Source: Siderastrea radians (Eukaryota; Cnidaria; Anthozoa; Scleractinia; Rhizangiidae). Taken from it: DNA of 64,000 nt. Positions 11,501-21,240 of the stretch are shown piece after piece. The stretch is from contig OZ024897.1 in assembly GCA_964017195.1 (NCBI GenBank), positions 5,894,360-5,958,359 of the forward strand, written 5' to 3'. Position 1 is the first letter of the stretch. Every line of letters starts with the position of its first letter. The notes under the pieces are model-generated. The model worked only from the letters and a program-made list of their open reading frames with translations, was not told the DNA's origin and did not search any database. Position numbers and translations under genes: made by a program.

Positions 11501-13948
11501 CATCAATGCAGCCACAGTAAAAGCCTCAGGGCTAAAATTATGTGGAAAAGAGTTAAATGTAGAAAATATAAAATGGAAGTCTAAATTTGACCTTATAGGG
11601 AAAGTATGCCGAGAGAACAAGCTAATAGATTTTCAATTCAAACCGATCACAGAAGAAGAAAATGTAAATAAGTGCTTGCACTGTAGAGAGCATGACTCGA
11701 TTACCCATATCTTTGTTAACTGTCCTTTCTCTCAAATATTTTTCAGTGGAGTTTTAATGAGAAATATCGCTGTGCCCGTTCTCCAGATCCACTAGAAAAG
11801 TCTTTCGGGATGACATCAAATTGTCTTAAAGCTCACATTTAGCATTTTGCACTCTGAGCCCTGCAAACTAAATCAATTTATCCCTCTTCTGGAAAAAACC
11901 CACGCATTAAGAAGTACGATAGTGCGAAGATGTTTCAACCTCCCTTTTCTCAATTATTAATCTCAATACTGCTGTATGTATTCCATCTTTTGATGTAATT
12001 AATCAAAAAATTTGTTGCACTCGTTTATTCTTTATTTCCTTTTCCTCTCTTTTTTTCCTTTTAGTATAACTTGTTTAAGGCTTTTTTTGCTATTCAGTGT
12101 AACCGTTAGCTATTCACTGCAATTTCGCTGTAGTTTTTGTTTTTCTAAATAAAGTTCACTGTATGAAAAAAAATGATAACAAAGGAAAACCATTTTCCCT
12201 CTTTTTTATGTGAAAGCCTCTAAAATCATGTAAAATTGCCAAAGTACGTACTTCTTCCATGAAACCAAAAGTAATACTGACATAATGTTTTCTTATTGCA
12301 GCCCTTCCTGAAATTCCCAAGCTTCCTCTCCCTGCCTTGCCTGCCTTCCTTCATTATGAAGGTAAACACGGCTCACGTTTATTATAATTTTTTTCTCTCC
12401 TTGTGAAAGCGCGTTTGTTTTCTAAAGGGTTATCATTTACTGGTTTCGTTTTCTTCATTAGGTTACCACGACCATGGTTATCACGTTTTCGAAATTAACT
12501 CTGATAAGTACGAGGAGAGCGAAGCAAACATTCTGTAAGTTAAAAAAAATGTCTAGCTATTGCTATTCCAAAACTGAAGGGAATGGGAAAGAAATTTATT
12601 TATTTATATATTTATTTATTTAGTTCGATAGTTAGTTAGTTATTCAGTCTTTCAGTTATTTATTCATTACTAAAATATTTTTGATATTTATTTTCATTTC
12701 TTCATTCATTCGTTTACCTTTTAAATCATTTATTTATTTATTTGTTTATTTATTTATTTCACTCTTCTTCTTACAGTGCTATCCAAAATGCCATAGCTGA
12801 GATCATAGGCGAGGAAGACGTATTATTAGTCTACCGAAACATTGAGGGAAAAACCGCTTATCTCCCACACACAAGTGCATGTGAAGAGAGCCTTATTAAC
12901 AGCTTATGTTCCCGGTAAGTATGCACACCATAATATCGCAGTAGGCCTGTGTTTTCATGGTTAAGTTCCGGTGGGGGGGATACTCCAGTCAAATCAGAAT
13001 AGGTGTGTGGCCGTATTAAGGTATAGAAAATCGAAAATTCATACTTTTTTCCTGCCCAAACGCGAAAAATGACACCTAATTCAAGAAAAAAAAAACGGTA
13101 ACTAAGTATTGTGTAAACAAGTCGTTTTTAACTCGTGAAGACGCGTAGCTTCGAAACGTTTTAGTTTTTCATTATTTTTTCTCTGTAACATGAGAAGTTT
13201 AGCATAAAGCATACAGTAATACACAAAATTTGAGGAAACTTATCACACCGGCTCCCAATTCCAAAAAGGGGCAAAATGGATACCCAATTTACGGACTGAG
13301 AATCTCAAAAACCATACCCTTTTGCGCGGCACATGCCTATATAACTTATATATGGTAGTACCCCACCCGAGGGGTAAGGGTAAATTACCTGTGCAATCTA
13401 GCGATTTCAATTTAACAAGCCGATTGTGGCTTTCACAGTTAAGCAGTTAACTTTTTTCATTTGCATTACAATGTATTTTAACGGTACTGTGAGGCAATTT
13501 CGGGCAAAAACTGTAAAATTGCCTCACATCCACGTTCAAATACATTGTAACGCAAATTAGGAAACTGTAAAAAGGGCTATTGGCCACTTTCAAAGCGAGT
13601 AAAGGGCTGGGAACGAGTTTTAAAAATCAGGTAGGGAAGCCTTTTCAGAAACTGTGCGTAAAATCAAACTTTATACACTCCGCAAACCTCATCACTAAAG
13701 TTCTTTTTAAGCGGTTTTATGGTGAAAGGAAAAATTCATGTCGTTCAAATTGGCGATCATTTAATGACAATAAATTTAGCGCCCTTCCAAAATTGTAAAC
13801 TAAATTCTGGTCGATTTTTTTGTATATCGTCTTCCAACTTAAACGATATTTCTCATAGGTTTGGTGATCAACTTGTGCGTATAGTATTTCTGAATCCTTC
13901 TTGGTTTATTAAATATTCGTTGGAGAAAGCAGAGCATCCTTTGTTTAG
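8504..13948 (+). CDS. Unrecognised multi-exon host gene, exons 1 to penultimate block
   Basis: Exons inferred from splice signals and phase: 8504-8560 (ATG; 19 codons, basic, phase 0), 10181-10346, 10630-10668, 10778-about 10802 (3' end obscured), 11081-11113, 11224-about 11255, 12302-12361, 12462-12534, 12777-12914, 13712-13948. Each has an AG acceptor and GT donor where both ends are visible, and phases match (for example CG at 12914 plus C at 13712). Exon 2 holds LYENLPQFSILTYMAGEKL; the next small exons each code for an IP-containing peptide (AIPAK, VIPAK, AIPEQ, VIPAE, ALPEIP). The last exons hold GYHDHGYHVFEI and a compact domain. The family is not recognised. It continues at 35741 beyond a Polinton-filled intron, has a second copy at 61076 and a minus-strand paralogue near 47500. 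Confidence 0.7.
8986..9112. repeat. Fold-back repeat, about 45-bp arms
   Basis: TCTCGTACCCAGTGTCCTCT at the left faces an inverted copy ending GGACTCTGGGTACGAGA at the right, with GGTCAGTGGGCGGTCGCCA and GACCGCCCGCTGACC inside. A diverged copy lies at about 61573-61720. The short open frames here are shadows of this repeat. Confidence 0.7.
10803..10885 (+). repeat. Short LINE-derived scrap inside a mini-exon
   Basis: About 80 bp (ACATCAACGCAGCCACAG to GTTAAATGTGGAGAATATA) closely matches 11500-11572 inside the longer LINE fragment and obscures the 3' end of the exon that starts at 10778. The same scrap is present at about 63472-63545 in the second duplication copy, so it predates the duplication. 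Confidence 0.6.
11250..12172 (+). mobile_element. 5'-truncated non-LTR retrotransposon (LINE) fragment
   Basis: An open frame 11352-11795 (147 codons) ends in a cysteine/histidine pattern C-x2-C-x9-H-x4-C (CLHCRE...THIFVNCPF), the zinc-binding tail found C-terminal to many LINE reverse transcriptases. It is followed by about 370 bp of noncoding sequence, an AATAAA at about 12148 and a short A-run, as expected for a LINE 3' end. The 5' junction is near 11250 inside a mini-exon of the host gene. Copy B at 63900-64000 contains the same junction. Confidence 0.65.
12595..12772. repeat. (TTTA)n-type microsatellite in an intron
   Basis: Degenerate TTTA/TTCA tetranucleotide runs fill most of the intron just before the exon at 12777. 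Confidence 0.8.
12965..13380. repeat. Inverted-end repeat in an intron
   Basis: The left end GGTGGGGGGGATACTCC faces an inverted GGTAGTACCCCACCC near 13355-13370. No coding. It probably represents a non-autonomous element with imperfect ends. Confidence 0.4.
13460..13557. repeat. Small fold-back element
   Basis: TTTGCATTACAATGTATTTT with GAGGCAATTT on the left face inverted AAATTGCCTC and ACATTGTAACGCAAA on the right, giving about 40-bp imperfect arms. Confidence 0.6.
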
Positions 13949-14045
13949 GTGAGTATTGCAAACAAACCTCAATTTGTTCGTCGCCTTATGCCACCGTCAT
14001 TCTTACCATGTCGACAGTAAGATAACGCAAGATATTTAAGATATT

Positions 14046-14395
14046 AGGTGCGGTTACACCCCACGGTAAATGGCACTGATTTCCCATGGTAGCTCATCCC
14101 GCGGTGCATCACACTTGGGTTTCAGTATACCGTGCGGTCACACGTGAGTTGTGATTTACCAAGGTAAAAATATGATGTCACTCTGCGGTTACGTGTTGAT
14201 GTCAAACCGAGTATCGTGATTGGCTCTTGTACCTTGGGCATCAAAACACCATTGTAACTTACCACGTCAAATGTCATGGGCGCTTCGTGTGATCTTTTTG
14301 ACGTATCCATGGATGTTGGTCACACTTGCTAAATGCAGTTTCTCGTGGTAAAGGGGTCTTTTACCACGGTAAAAGATCCCCGTGTAACCGCACCT
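14046..14395. mobile_element. 350-bp MITE with 3-bp target duplication (Harbinger-type)
   Basis: The ends are inverted AGGTGCGGTTACAC (14046 and 14382-14395), flanked by ATT direct repeats at 14043-14045 and 14396-14398. Three-base duplications are typical of PIF/Harbinger-derived MITEs. It lies in the same host intron as the Polinton. Confidence 0.7.
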
Positions 14396-14779
14396 ATTGT
14401 CATGAACCTTATTTTCATCGATAACACCTCCGGCCGACCAAAGAGGCTACGTCACGAGGATTTTGCTATTTTAGGTGAGGTCAATTCTGTGCTAAAATCA
14501 TTTTAAGTGCCTTTTCTCTTACGCAAAATGCTATTGTAAACTGTGAAGAAGATATCAAATGAATTTTGTCAGGGAAAGCTGACCACAATAGTTTTTGGGG
14601 TGATTTTTGAAGACATCGCATGAAAACTTGAAAAATTTGGGCCAATTTTTTCAAGTTTCAACCCATGCCATTTCCATCCTTGCCATCGGTAGCGACAAAC
14701 GACAGGAAACAATTTCAGTGCCGTAAGACAGTCTTTAATCATGTTTAATAACAATGCTAGACCATTATTTTTGGAATTC

Positions 14780-14785
14780 AATTGA
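14780..14785. repeat. Polinton target-site duplication, left
   Basis: AATTGA, identical to 33841-33846. Six-base duplications are the Polinton/Maverick hallmark. Confidence 0.95.
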
Positions 14786-14859
14786 AGTAGTTATAGAGTT
14801 GGCGGTTCTAGACCACTTTCTTCGAAAGTGTTCTAGAATCCGCCAACTCTATAACTACT
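14786..14859. repeat. Terminal self-complementary hairpin, left end
   Basis: The outermost 74 bp fold on themselves. Arms of 35 and 36 nt (beginning AGTAGTTATAGAGTTGGCGG and ending in its complement) pair with one bulged base and one mismatch around a 3-nt TTC loop. Such ends resemble hairpin termini of linear viral genomes. Function is inferred only. Confidence 0.9.
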
Positions 14860-15687
14860 ACACCATTAGATGGAACCATTTTTGAAAACTATATGTTTTG
14901 GAATAATTTTTTTGAAAAACTATATGTTTTTTCACATGGTTTTATGTGATGGTGAGGAGCCGAGCAGGCTCGGGAAGTCGCTACGAAGTAGCGAGTGAGG
15001 CTCCGTCGCGGTCTCACGTGGGTAGATTCTAGTCTCGTAGAGACTATGAATCGTAGGGCACGTGAGACATAATGGTGTTCTATATGTATTTTATCACATG
15101 GCTCCATCACATGATTCCATCACATGGCTCAATCACGGCAATAGACCCCCCGGCATGCTAAGTATTTGAATGATTGCGTAGCAATACATTCAAATACTTA
15201 GCACGGGGATGGGGGGGTCGTTATTGCAAAAAGCGTCAGGCGGGAAGAGCTTTTGCTCTTCCCGCCGTCAGGTGGGAAGAGCTCTTAGCTCAAAGAGCTA
15301 AGAGCGATGGACGCTTTTATTATGTGATTTTATTATGTGATGACATTATGTGATGGAGTCATTTTATGGATAACTATATACTAGATCCATTTTTTAAGCA
15401 TTGGGGAACAAAAGCGGAGCTTTTGTGAGGCAGTGAATTGATCGCTGGTTCCATTTTATGGATAACTATATACTAGATCCATTTTTTAAGCATTGGGGAA
15501 CAAAAGCGGAGCTTTTGTGAGGCAGTGAATTGATCGCTTTAGCGATCAAGAGGGGAAGTTTCTTTTTGCGATGCTGTTTCCATTTTATGGGTAACTATAT
15601 GTATTTTATTACATGGGCTGAATTGATTGGATTTGGATACTATATGTTGTATCTCATGATGCATCCAACGCATTATTCAATCACGTG
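14786..15687 (+). repeat. Polinton left terminal inverted repeat (902 bp)
   Basis: Matches 32919-33840 inverted up to the word TCACGTG at 15681-15687. It contains many near-perfect hairpins (for example GGCGGGAAGAGC with its complement at about 15239-15266, GCTCTTAGCTC with GAGCTAAGAGC near 15281-15306, and a stem around 15150-15215). It also holds a direct duplication of about 100 bp (about 15360-15538) containing CAAAAGCGGAGCTTTTG. No gene. Short open frames here are repeat shadows. Confidence 0.95.
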
Positions 15688-16034
15688 ATTCCACACCACA
15701 GGAAGTCTTTCTCGGAAAAGCAGGAAGTTTTTCTCAGAAACAAGTCTGGACATGTCTGGTGAAAACAGGAAATGACTCAGCCATTTTCCAAGGTCATGAT
15801 ATCATATGATCTCTATTGACCAATTAAAAACGTACCCATAAATTACTTTTTCGTGTAAAAATATCAGAAAAAGTTCAGTTTTGATAAAAATTTCCAAATT
15901 TTCTTCCGGTTGACAAGATGCCTCTTTGTGTAGAAGAAGCTTCCAGAAGATTTGAGTCATATTCAGACAATAGCGTCTTCTGAGCTTGTACTTCGACCCC
16001 CACAGGAAGAAGAAATGATGCTTGAACTTTAATT
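15688..16034. other. Spacer between left TIR and polymerase 3' end
   Basis: About 350 bp without a coding frame. It holds a short direct repeat (GGAAGTCTTTCTC.. and GGAAGTTTTTCTC..) near 15701-15740. Nothing else was recognised. Confidence 0.5.
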
Positions 16035-17492
16035 TTATTTCGAACTTATATAATAGTGACCATAAGCCAAACTTTCTATTCCATTAGTTAATATATATCT
16101 TTTGTCATCGAAGCAGCTTAGTGATATTTTGTTTATTTCGTAACTACCTAGTTGATGTTTGCTGCTTCGAATAGTTTTCATAGTATGTTGGATTTGTCTA
16201 TTTTCTAATAAAACATTTTTGTAGTCAGTATGTTTGATGTTGTTATTTATTATATTTTTCTTGATTCCTTTGGCTGTTTTTCCGCCTTTATTATTGTCTT
16301 TTATGTAGCTATACATTTTTGATCGCAAACCGATGAATTCTGTGATTGGAATACTGCAAGCTTCATCTTTGAATTTACCAATTACTTTCTTGTTTGTCTT
16401 ATCGAAATAAGGCGAGCTTTCTGGATATTCGCTGTTGTCAAATCGATCTTTGTCATTCCAAAAGTCTCTGTAGACATCATCGGTTTCGATTTCATATGTT
16501 AATGAGTCTGTGTCTGTGAATAATAATTTGGCTTTGTTTCCATACTTTTCTTTTATGTAGTTATAATGGAAATCATACATCAATGTCTTGCTTAAATCGA
16601 GAATACACATTCCCACATATGATGGCCTGTTTAAAGTGAGAGTTTCTTTTATTTTATGCACTGCAACTAGATCTTTGTTGAATATCTTGCTGCTTACATA
16701 AGTAGGTTTACTTACCATTTTCAATAGTTTCTTTTCATCTGTGATAAGTCGGACATCAACACGCTTTCTTATGTTTTCCATTGTCTTTCCAAAAACGGAG
16801 TTATTCATAAGTTTGAAGAAATCTTTTTCGAATGAATTTTTTGCTTGAGTACGTTTCAGTGTATTGAATTGAATGTATTGTTTGAGCCAAGGCGACTGAT
16901 TGAATTCTAAAACTCGATGGACTTTGTTTATTTTCAATCCAAGATCAAGGTACAGTTGCAGGTTTCTATAATGCAGAACATATTTTTCTTTGTTGCTTAA
17001 TGTAGGAATTAATTTATGTACTAGTCCTGTCGATATATTGTATTTTGTAGCTATTGTTTTACAATACTCAGACAGCATATCTTTATTGACACAAACTCTC
17101 TCAGCAGCTAATGGATAGCTGTTCTGCAATTCGTGAAGCTCTTTCGGGTATTCTAAATCGACTTCTATTAACAATCCTTTATTACTGTCTTCATTATACT
17201 GAGCTAAATTGATTTTATTAATCTGCTTTTCCGTCAACCATTTGAAACCTCCAGTAGGGAGATATTGACTCATTGCCCATCCGTATAAATTATTCGCATC
17301 AAGGTAAATAATGTATTTTGACGGCATATTCTCATCATATTCACTCATGTACTTGTTATTCGCTTTAGCATAACGGTTAGCAATATAAGATATACCACCA
17401 CGCGAGCCTTTTTCAATAAATTGAAACATATCTATGTCTGTCATTAGTTCCAATTGAATATTAGTCATCTTCAACATGGCGTCCCAGCTCAA
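16035..17492 (-). pseudogene. Protein-primed DNA polymerase B, polymerase domain (C-terminal fragment)
   Basis: 485 codons with family-B palm motifs: motif A as YLDANNLYGWAM (Asp about residue 65), motif B as KLMNNSVFGKTMEN (about 227-240), motif C as FTDTDS (Asp 327 and 329), and a downstream KFKDE block. The protein-primed class is inferred from motif spelling and Polinton context. It would replicate the linear element from a terminal protein. The fragment is in the same frame as 17523-17885 but separated by a TAA stop at 17523-17525, so the first Met here is not the real start. Confidence 0.9.
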
Positions 17493-17522
17493 ACCAGGTG
17501 ATGTGAAATAGTGGCATGGGTC

Positions 17523-17885
17523 TTATTTGTAATACTGAAGACATATTTTTCGGAAGTTTTCAAACACGTCGGCTAATAGAAGTATATCAGACTCGAGATA
17601 TAAATTATGGTATTCACCCATTGTTTTTAATTTAAATGTATTCCACACGTTCTCAGCATGACTATAATCTTCATCTGAAATATGCTCATTATTTAATATG
17701 CTGTAAAATTCTTCTTTGGTTGGTAATTCTGTTTTATTGAATTTCTCAAAACTGTCCATGTAATCATATGGATAGACACCTTTTCGTGCCATAAGATTTA
17801 ATTTTTCTTTTTGGAATCTTTTGCTTGTATACTTTAAAGCTTCTGCTGGTAAGTTGCTGACTAATTTATCCAAACTTGAACTCAT
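17523..17885 (-). pseudogene. DNA polymerase B, middle fragment (Exo III region)
   Basis: 120 codons bridging exonuclease and polymerase domains. It carries the Exo III motif Y-x3-D (YLESD, residues 96-100) followed by ILLLADVFENFR. It ends at a TAA that falls in frame with the next fragment, so this is a nonsense change rather than a gene end. Its upstream junction with 17882-19759 is a frame change near 17900-17925. Confidence 0.88.
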
Positions 17886-19759
17886 AAACTGGAAACTATC
17901 AATGTGAAGGTAAGATTTGTACCAATCATGAAAGCCATGTATTTTTCCATATTGTTTGGAATAGCATTGATATTCATTTGTTTATCCTCTCCTTTCTTAT
18001 TTTTATATGTATGTTTCTTAACAATAGCTCCAATCTCTTGCATAATAAAATGAGAATCATACCCTTTGAGATTGTGAAATATGACAGGAATTTTTATTTC
18101 TTTTGGGTTTATTCTAAGTTTCAGATTACATTCTTGGTGAGCTGAACCTCTAAATTTACCTGTAATATGACAATGATCTCTCACTCGAGTGTCTTTTTCA
18201 GTATATTTTTTATCACAGATGTGGCATGTTGTAGCTTTTTTGAATTCCTGTTCATTCTCTTCTGTCATTCTTAATGGTTTGTTGAAATATTTTTTCATTA
18301 CTCTTTTGCAGTATTTCACTTCTTCTAAAATATTTTCCATGAATTTGTATACAGACTTTTCACCTCTGTATATTTGTATTGGTTTTGTATATTTGTCGTC
18401 ATAACAACAAACTACTTTATAACCAAATCCACAATCTGCATGTGTTTGGTATGCTTCGGTGTATGATTTATTACCGTCTTGCTTGCATCCATGAATCTTC
18501 TCTAAAATAGACTCAAAATCGGCATAAATGACAAATGGTACAGGTTGCTGTTTATGGAAGTTGTTGAATTTCAGTATGTTATTGTCTTTGTTAGGCATTT
18601 TAATTGCTTGGGTGCCGTTCACTTGTATGCAAATATCTTTGTGATTGCTTAATACTCTTTCAGAACTGAAACATTGCAGACAGTGCATACAAAAGTGTTT
18701 CCTGTGTTCATGTTTTGTTTGGCTATACATGAATCTATTAAAATCCTTTATAAGAACATTATGCTTGTTTTCTTTTTCAGTTACCAGAAGTAGTTCCATA
18801 TGATCTTCATACTTTTCTTTTGAAACATAGATGGGATATGGCTGTTTGTTTTCGTATCCGAATACATTTATATTGACACTGTTCTGCTTCTCGATTCTAT
18901 TGTAATGTTTGACAGCTATTGGAAATTCAACACCTGAGTAATCTAATTTATTGACATATTCTTTGTCAGATTTTTTTATTCTTTGAGGATATTTATCTTG
19001 TTGGTTTAAGTGCCTGATATGACACCATCTGAAACATTCATTATCCTCATTTTTCATGTTTATCAACCCCTTTTTTGGATTTCTCAGTTCGTTAGGCAGT
19101 TGGATATATGAGGATCCTTTCATAGGTTCGTATTTGACAATGTTTAGGTAATGACTATCAACTGATTGTACCGTCCAACCTGATCCTTCAGAAATCCATT
19201 GAGCTATCTTGTTTAAGATATTTTGTTTAGACATTTGTAATGCTTCATTAATTTCCATTTCATTGATTATTGTTTGACTTGTACTATTGAAATATGCAGA
19301 CTTTTCGACTATTACATCAGCTGATATTTTTTCAAATGTTACTTTCAATGTTTCAACGTATTTCAAGCCTTTCATTTCATTCAGCAAAGTTGTTAATTGT
19401 CGTTCTGCACCGTTTCGTGTATTTTGCATTTGAGCTAATGGGTCTCTGTTGTTTCTTATGTTAATTTCATAAGATTTGGCAAAACCTTTTAAAGCTTTGT
19501 CTGTTTGTTTTATTATGGTTCTTGGTGTTGGAACCGGTTTCTTAGTTCTTGGTGCTGGGACTGGTGGTTGAATAATATTATCTTCATACTGCTTGACCAT
19601 TTCTTTGACACTCTTACGAGGTGTTGGTATTGGTCTTCTTTTTTGTTGAATTGGCTTCTTATTCTCCTGCTTCAGAAGCAATTTAATAAGTTGTGATTTG
19701 CTGAGTTTCTTCAAACTAGCTTTATCCATATTAATATGATTAGATTCTTTCATTTGCAT
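17882..19759 (-). pseudogene. DNA polymerase B, N-terminal and exonuclease fragment with zinc finger and EndoVII-like insert
   Basis: 625 codons from ATG 19759. Domains: Lys-rich SAP-like start (12-35); three Pro-rich motifs (RPIPTPR 42-48, PPVPAPR 65-71, KPVPTPR 74-80); C2H2-like finger (CMHC..H, 357-373). Then Exo I YADFES (Asp 414, Glu 416), an HNH/endonuclease VII-like block CHIC...DHCHITGKFRG...CNLKL (512-547), and Exo II HNLKGYDSH (562-570). The upstream region has the AACTACTTAA-type promoter. The frame is lost shortly after residue 617. Confidence 0.9.
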
Positions 19760-19791
19760 TCTATGTATATCTTACTATAGTAAAATATTAT

Positions 19792-19822
19792 TTAAGTAGT
19801 TTCAACTCGCGTTTAAGCATGG
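19792..19822 (-). promoter_or_regulatory. Class-A promoter motif of the polymerase gene
   Basis: In gene sense: TTAAACGCGAG, then AACTACTTAA ending 32 nt before the ATG, then ACTATAGTA. It shares its layout with sites at 20878, 21180, 21461 and 32320. Confidence 0.65.
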
Positions 19823-19843
19823 TCAAGAATTCAAATGATCCAA

Positions 19844-20338
19844 TTATGCTAACATATGGTATAGTAGGTCTTCAACCTTCTTGCGATCAGTTGTAGCTCG
19901 TAGTATTATATTGCTGAAATCATTACTATCGCGTATGACGTACTGTGATTTAATTTTTTGTATAGTGACACCACTGAATCGTTCATCAACGAATACGGAA
20001 TTTCTTGTTCCTTCTGCTTTTTCGTCAAGTTCATCTAAAAGTCCGGTTATGTACTCTTTTACTCTTATAAACGCTTCATATTGTGATTTTTTTGGTTTAG
20101 CATTCTCCTGTTTCGACATTGGTTTAGCCTTCTTTACTTTCGTTAGTGGTTTAGCCTTCTTCACCTTCTTCTTTTTTAGTAAGTGTAGGAAGTGTTGATG
20201 ATTTTTTAGTATGACGTTTTCTACATCAGCTCGCCTTAATTTGGAAACTTGGAAACCCTTTTTCACGGCGATGACCTCCTTTTTCAATTCCTTTACGGTG
20301 AAGTTTTTTAGATGATTTTTTAATTGTTCATTTACCAT
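19844..20338 (-). CDS. Basic 164-aa protein with SAP-like N-terminus
   Basis: ATG at 20338. Residues 8-47 fit a two-helix SAP-like DNA-binding fold (FTVKELKKEVIAVKKGF...). Residues about 55-85 are a Lys/Ala/Pro-rich tract with repeated VKKAKP words. The C-terminal half is a mixed alpha/beta stretch with no motif I know. It lies just upstream of the polymerase. A DNA-binding or terminal-protein-like role is possible but not shown. Its upstream TATA-rich run lacks the class-A motif. Confidence 0.6.
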   Translation of the reverse strand: MVNEQLKNHLKNFTVKELKKEVIAVKKGFQVSKLRRADVENVILKNHQHFLHLLKKKKVKKAKPLTKVKKAKPMSKQENAKPKKSQYEAFIRVKEYITGLLDELDEKAEGTRNSVFVDERFSGVTIQKIKSQYVIRDSNDFSNIILRATTDRKKVEDLLYHMLA

Positions 20339-20396
20339 ATATATATATGTATATATTTATATATGGGAAAAATCTTTAATTATGTACGTATGATAT

Positions 20397-20852
20397 TTAT
20401 AATTCATGTATTTTCGCACGGTACTCTAACAGATTAGGCAAATCGCCTATATTTAAACCATAATCATATGGTCTGAATCCATTCTCATGTACCCATATAA
20501 CCCTGTTTAATTTCTTTCTAATAATTTTATTCGTCAAAGCATCTAGAACTGTTGTATTGATATAATATTCGAGTTTTTGGTGATTGTTTTTGAATGTTAA
20601 TAAATTTTTTCTGATACTGGATAATGTCATTCCATATTTCATAGCTTTATTTTTTAGAGTTTTTATAAATGCTTCTCTATCTTTGCTTTTTTCATACCCT
20701 GGCATGCCTGGTTCATAATGCGGCATCATAGGTAGACTATCAATGAATATAAAGTGATTGAATTTCTTATATACTTGGTCATTAATTGGTTTGAAATCCC
20801 ATCCAGCACCAAAGTATACCAGAGAATAATTTTTTTTCTTATTTGATTCCAT
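20397..20852 (-). CDS. Rossmann-like hypothetical protein, 151 aa
   Basis: ATG at 20852. Begins beta-strand, then YFGAGWDFKPI, then FIFIDSLP about 20 residues on. This resembles a nucleotide or AdoMet-binding motif I followed by an acidic motif II. The rest is helical and Lys-rich, ending near YDYGLNIGDLPNLLEY. I know of similarly worded hypothetical proteins in giant viruses but cannot confirm homology. A methyltransferase-like fold is inference. A class-A promoter lies 25 nt upstream. Confidence 0.55.
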   Translation of the reverse strand: MESNKKKNYSLVYFGAGWDFKPINDQVYKKFNHFIFIDSLPMMPHYEPGMPGYEKSKDREAFIKTLKNKAMKYGMTLSSIRKNLLTFKNNHQKLEYYINTTVLDALTNKIIRKKLNRVIWVHENGFRPYDYGLNIGDLPNLLEYRAKIHEL

Positions 20853-20877
20853 ATATTATTACTATAGTAAATATTTT

Positions 20878-20904
20878 TTAAGTAGTTTTAACTCGCGTTT
20901 AAAC
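20878..20904 (-). promoter_or_regulatory. Class-A promoter motif
   Basis: Gene sense: GTTTAAACGCGAGTTAAAAC, then CTACTTAA, then ACTATAGTA before ATG 20852. Core to ATG is 25 nt. Confidence 0.65.
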
Positions 20905-20905
20905 C

Positions 20906-21151
20906 TTATAACTTATATAGGTCAACAAATTTCAAAATATCAAGTTCGTAGCAGTTGAAATTGTCTATATATTCTGAACATTTATGACATATCATAGTCT
21001 CTATATAGTTGGGATACTCGCCAGTGATTAGTCGATGTGTTGCTGGTGAATTACTATGAAATTTGCAAATGATAAGGTTATATCTCTTATTTATTTCATC
21101 ATTGATTCGTGATGTTTTTTGTTCTAATTTTTTTATTTCATTTAACTTCAT
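20906..21151 (-). CDS. Small Cys/His protein, 81 aa
   Basis: ATG at 21151 was chosen over longer upstream frames because the class-A promoter and TATATATA run lie immediately upstream of it. It contains C and H near residues 29-32, then CHKC (about 55-58) and a further Cys, so one zinc site is plausible. No family recognised. Confidence 0.5.
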   Translation of the reverse strand: MKLNEIKKLEQKTSRINDEINKRYNLIICKFHSNSPATHRLITGEYPNYIETMICHKCSEYIDNFNCYELDILKFVDLYKL

Positions 21152-21179
21152 TATATATATTACTATATATTTTATTTTT

Positions 21180-21206
21180 TTAAGTAGTTTTAACATGCGT
21201 TTAAAT
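21180..21206 (-). promoter_or_regulatory. Class-A promoter motif
   Basis: Gene sense: TTTAAACGCATG, AACTACTTAA, then TATATAGTA before ATG 21151. Core to ATG is 28 nt. The adjoining ATTCAAATGATCCAA also occurs next to the site at 19792, so the repeated block is wider than the core. Confidence 0.65.
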
Positions 21207-21240
21207 TCAAATGATCCAAGCATTAATCCTTTGAACTGTT

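Noticed and set aside
13580..13798. 72-codon ORF overlapping the host exon at 13712
   Set aside because: Starts at TTG and lies in another frame; the 13712-13948 exon explains the sequence by splice phase.
14889..15110. 73-codon ORF, identical in both TIRs (also 33516-33737)
   Set aside because: Lies wholly in hairpin-rich TIR sequence with no motif or promoter; a by-product of the inverted repeat.
19505..19696. Trp-rich + ORF opposite the polymerase N-terminus
   Set aside because: Antisense shadow of the Pro-rich PxPxPR region.
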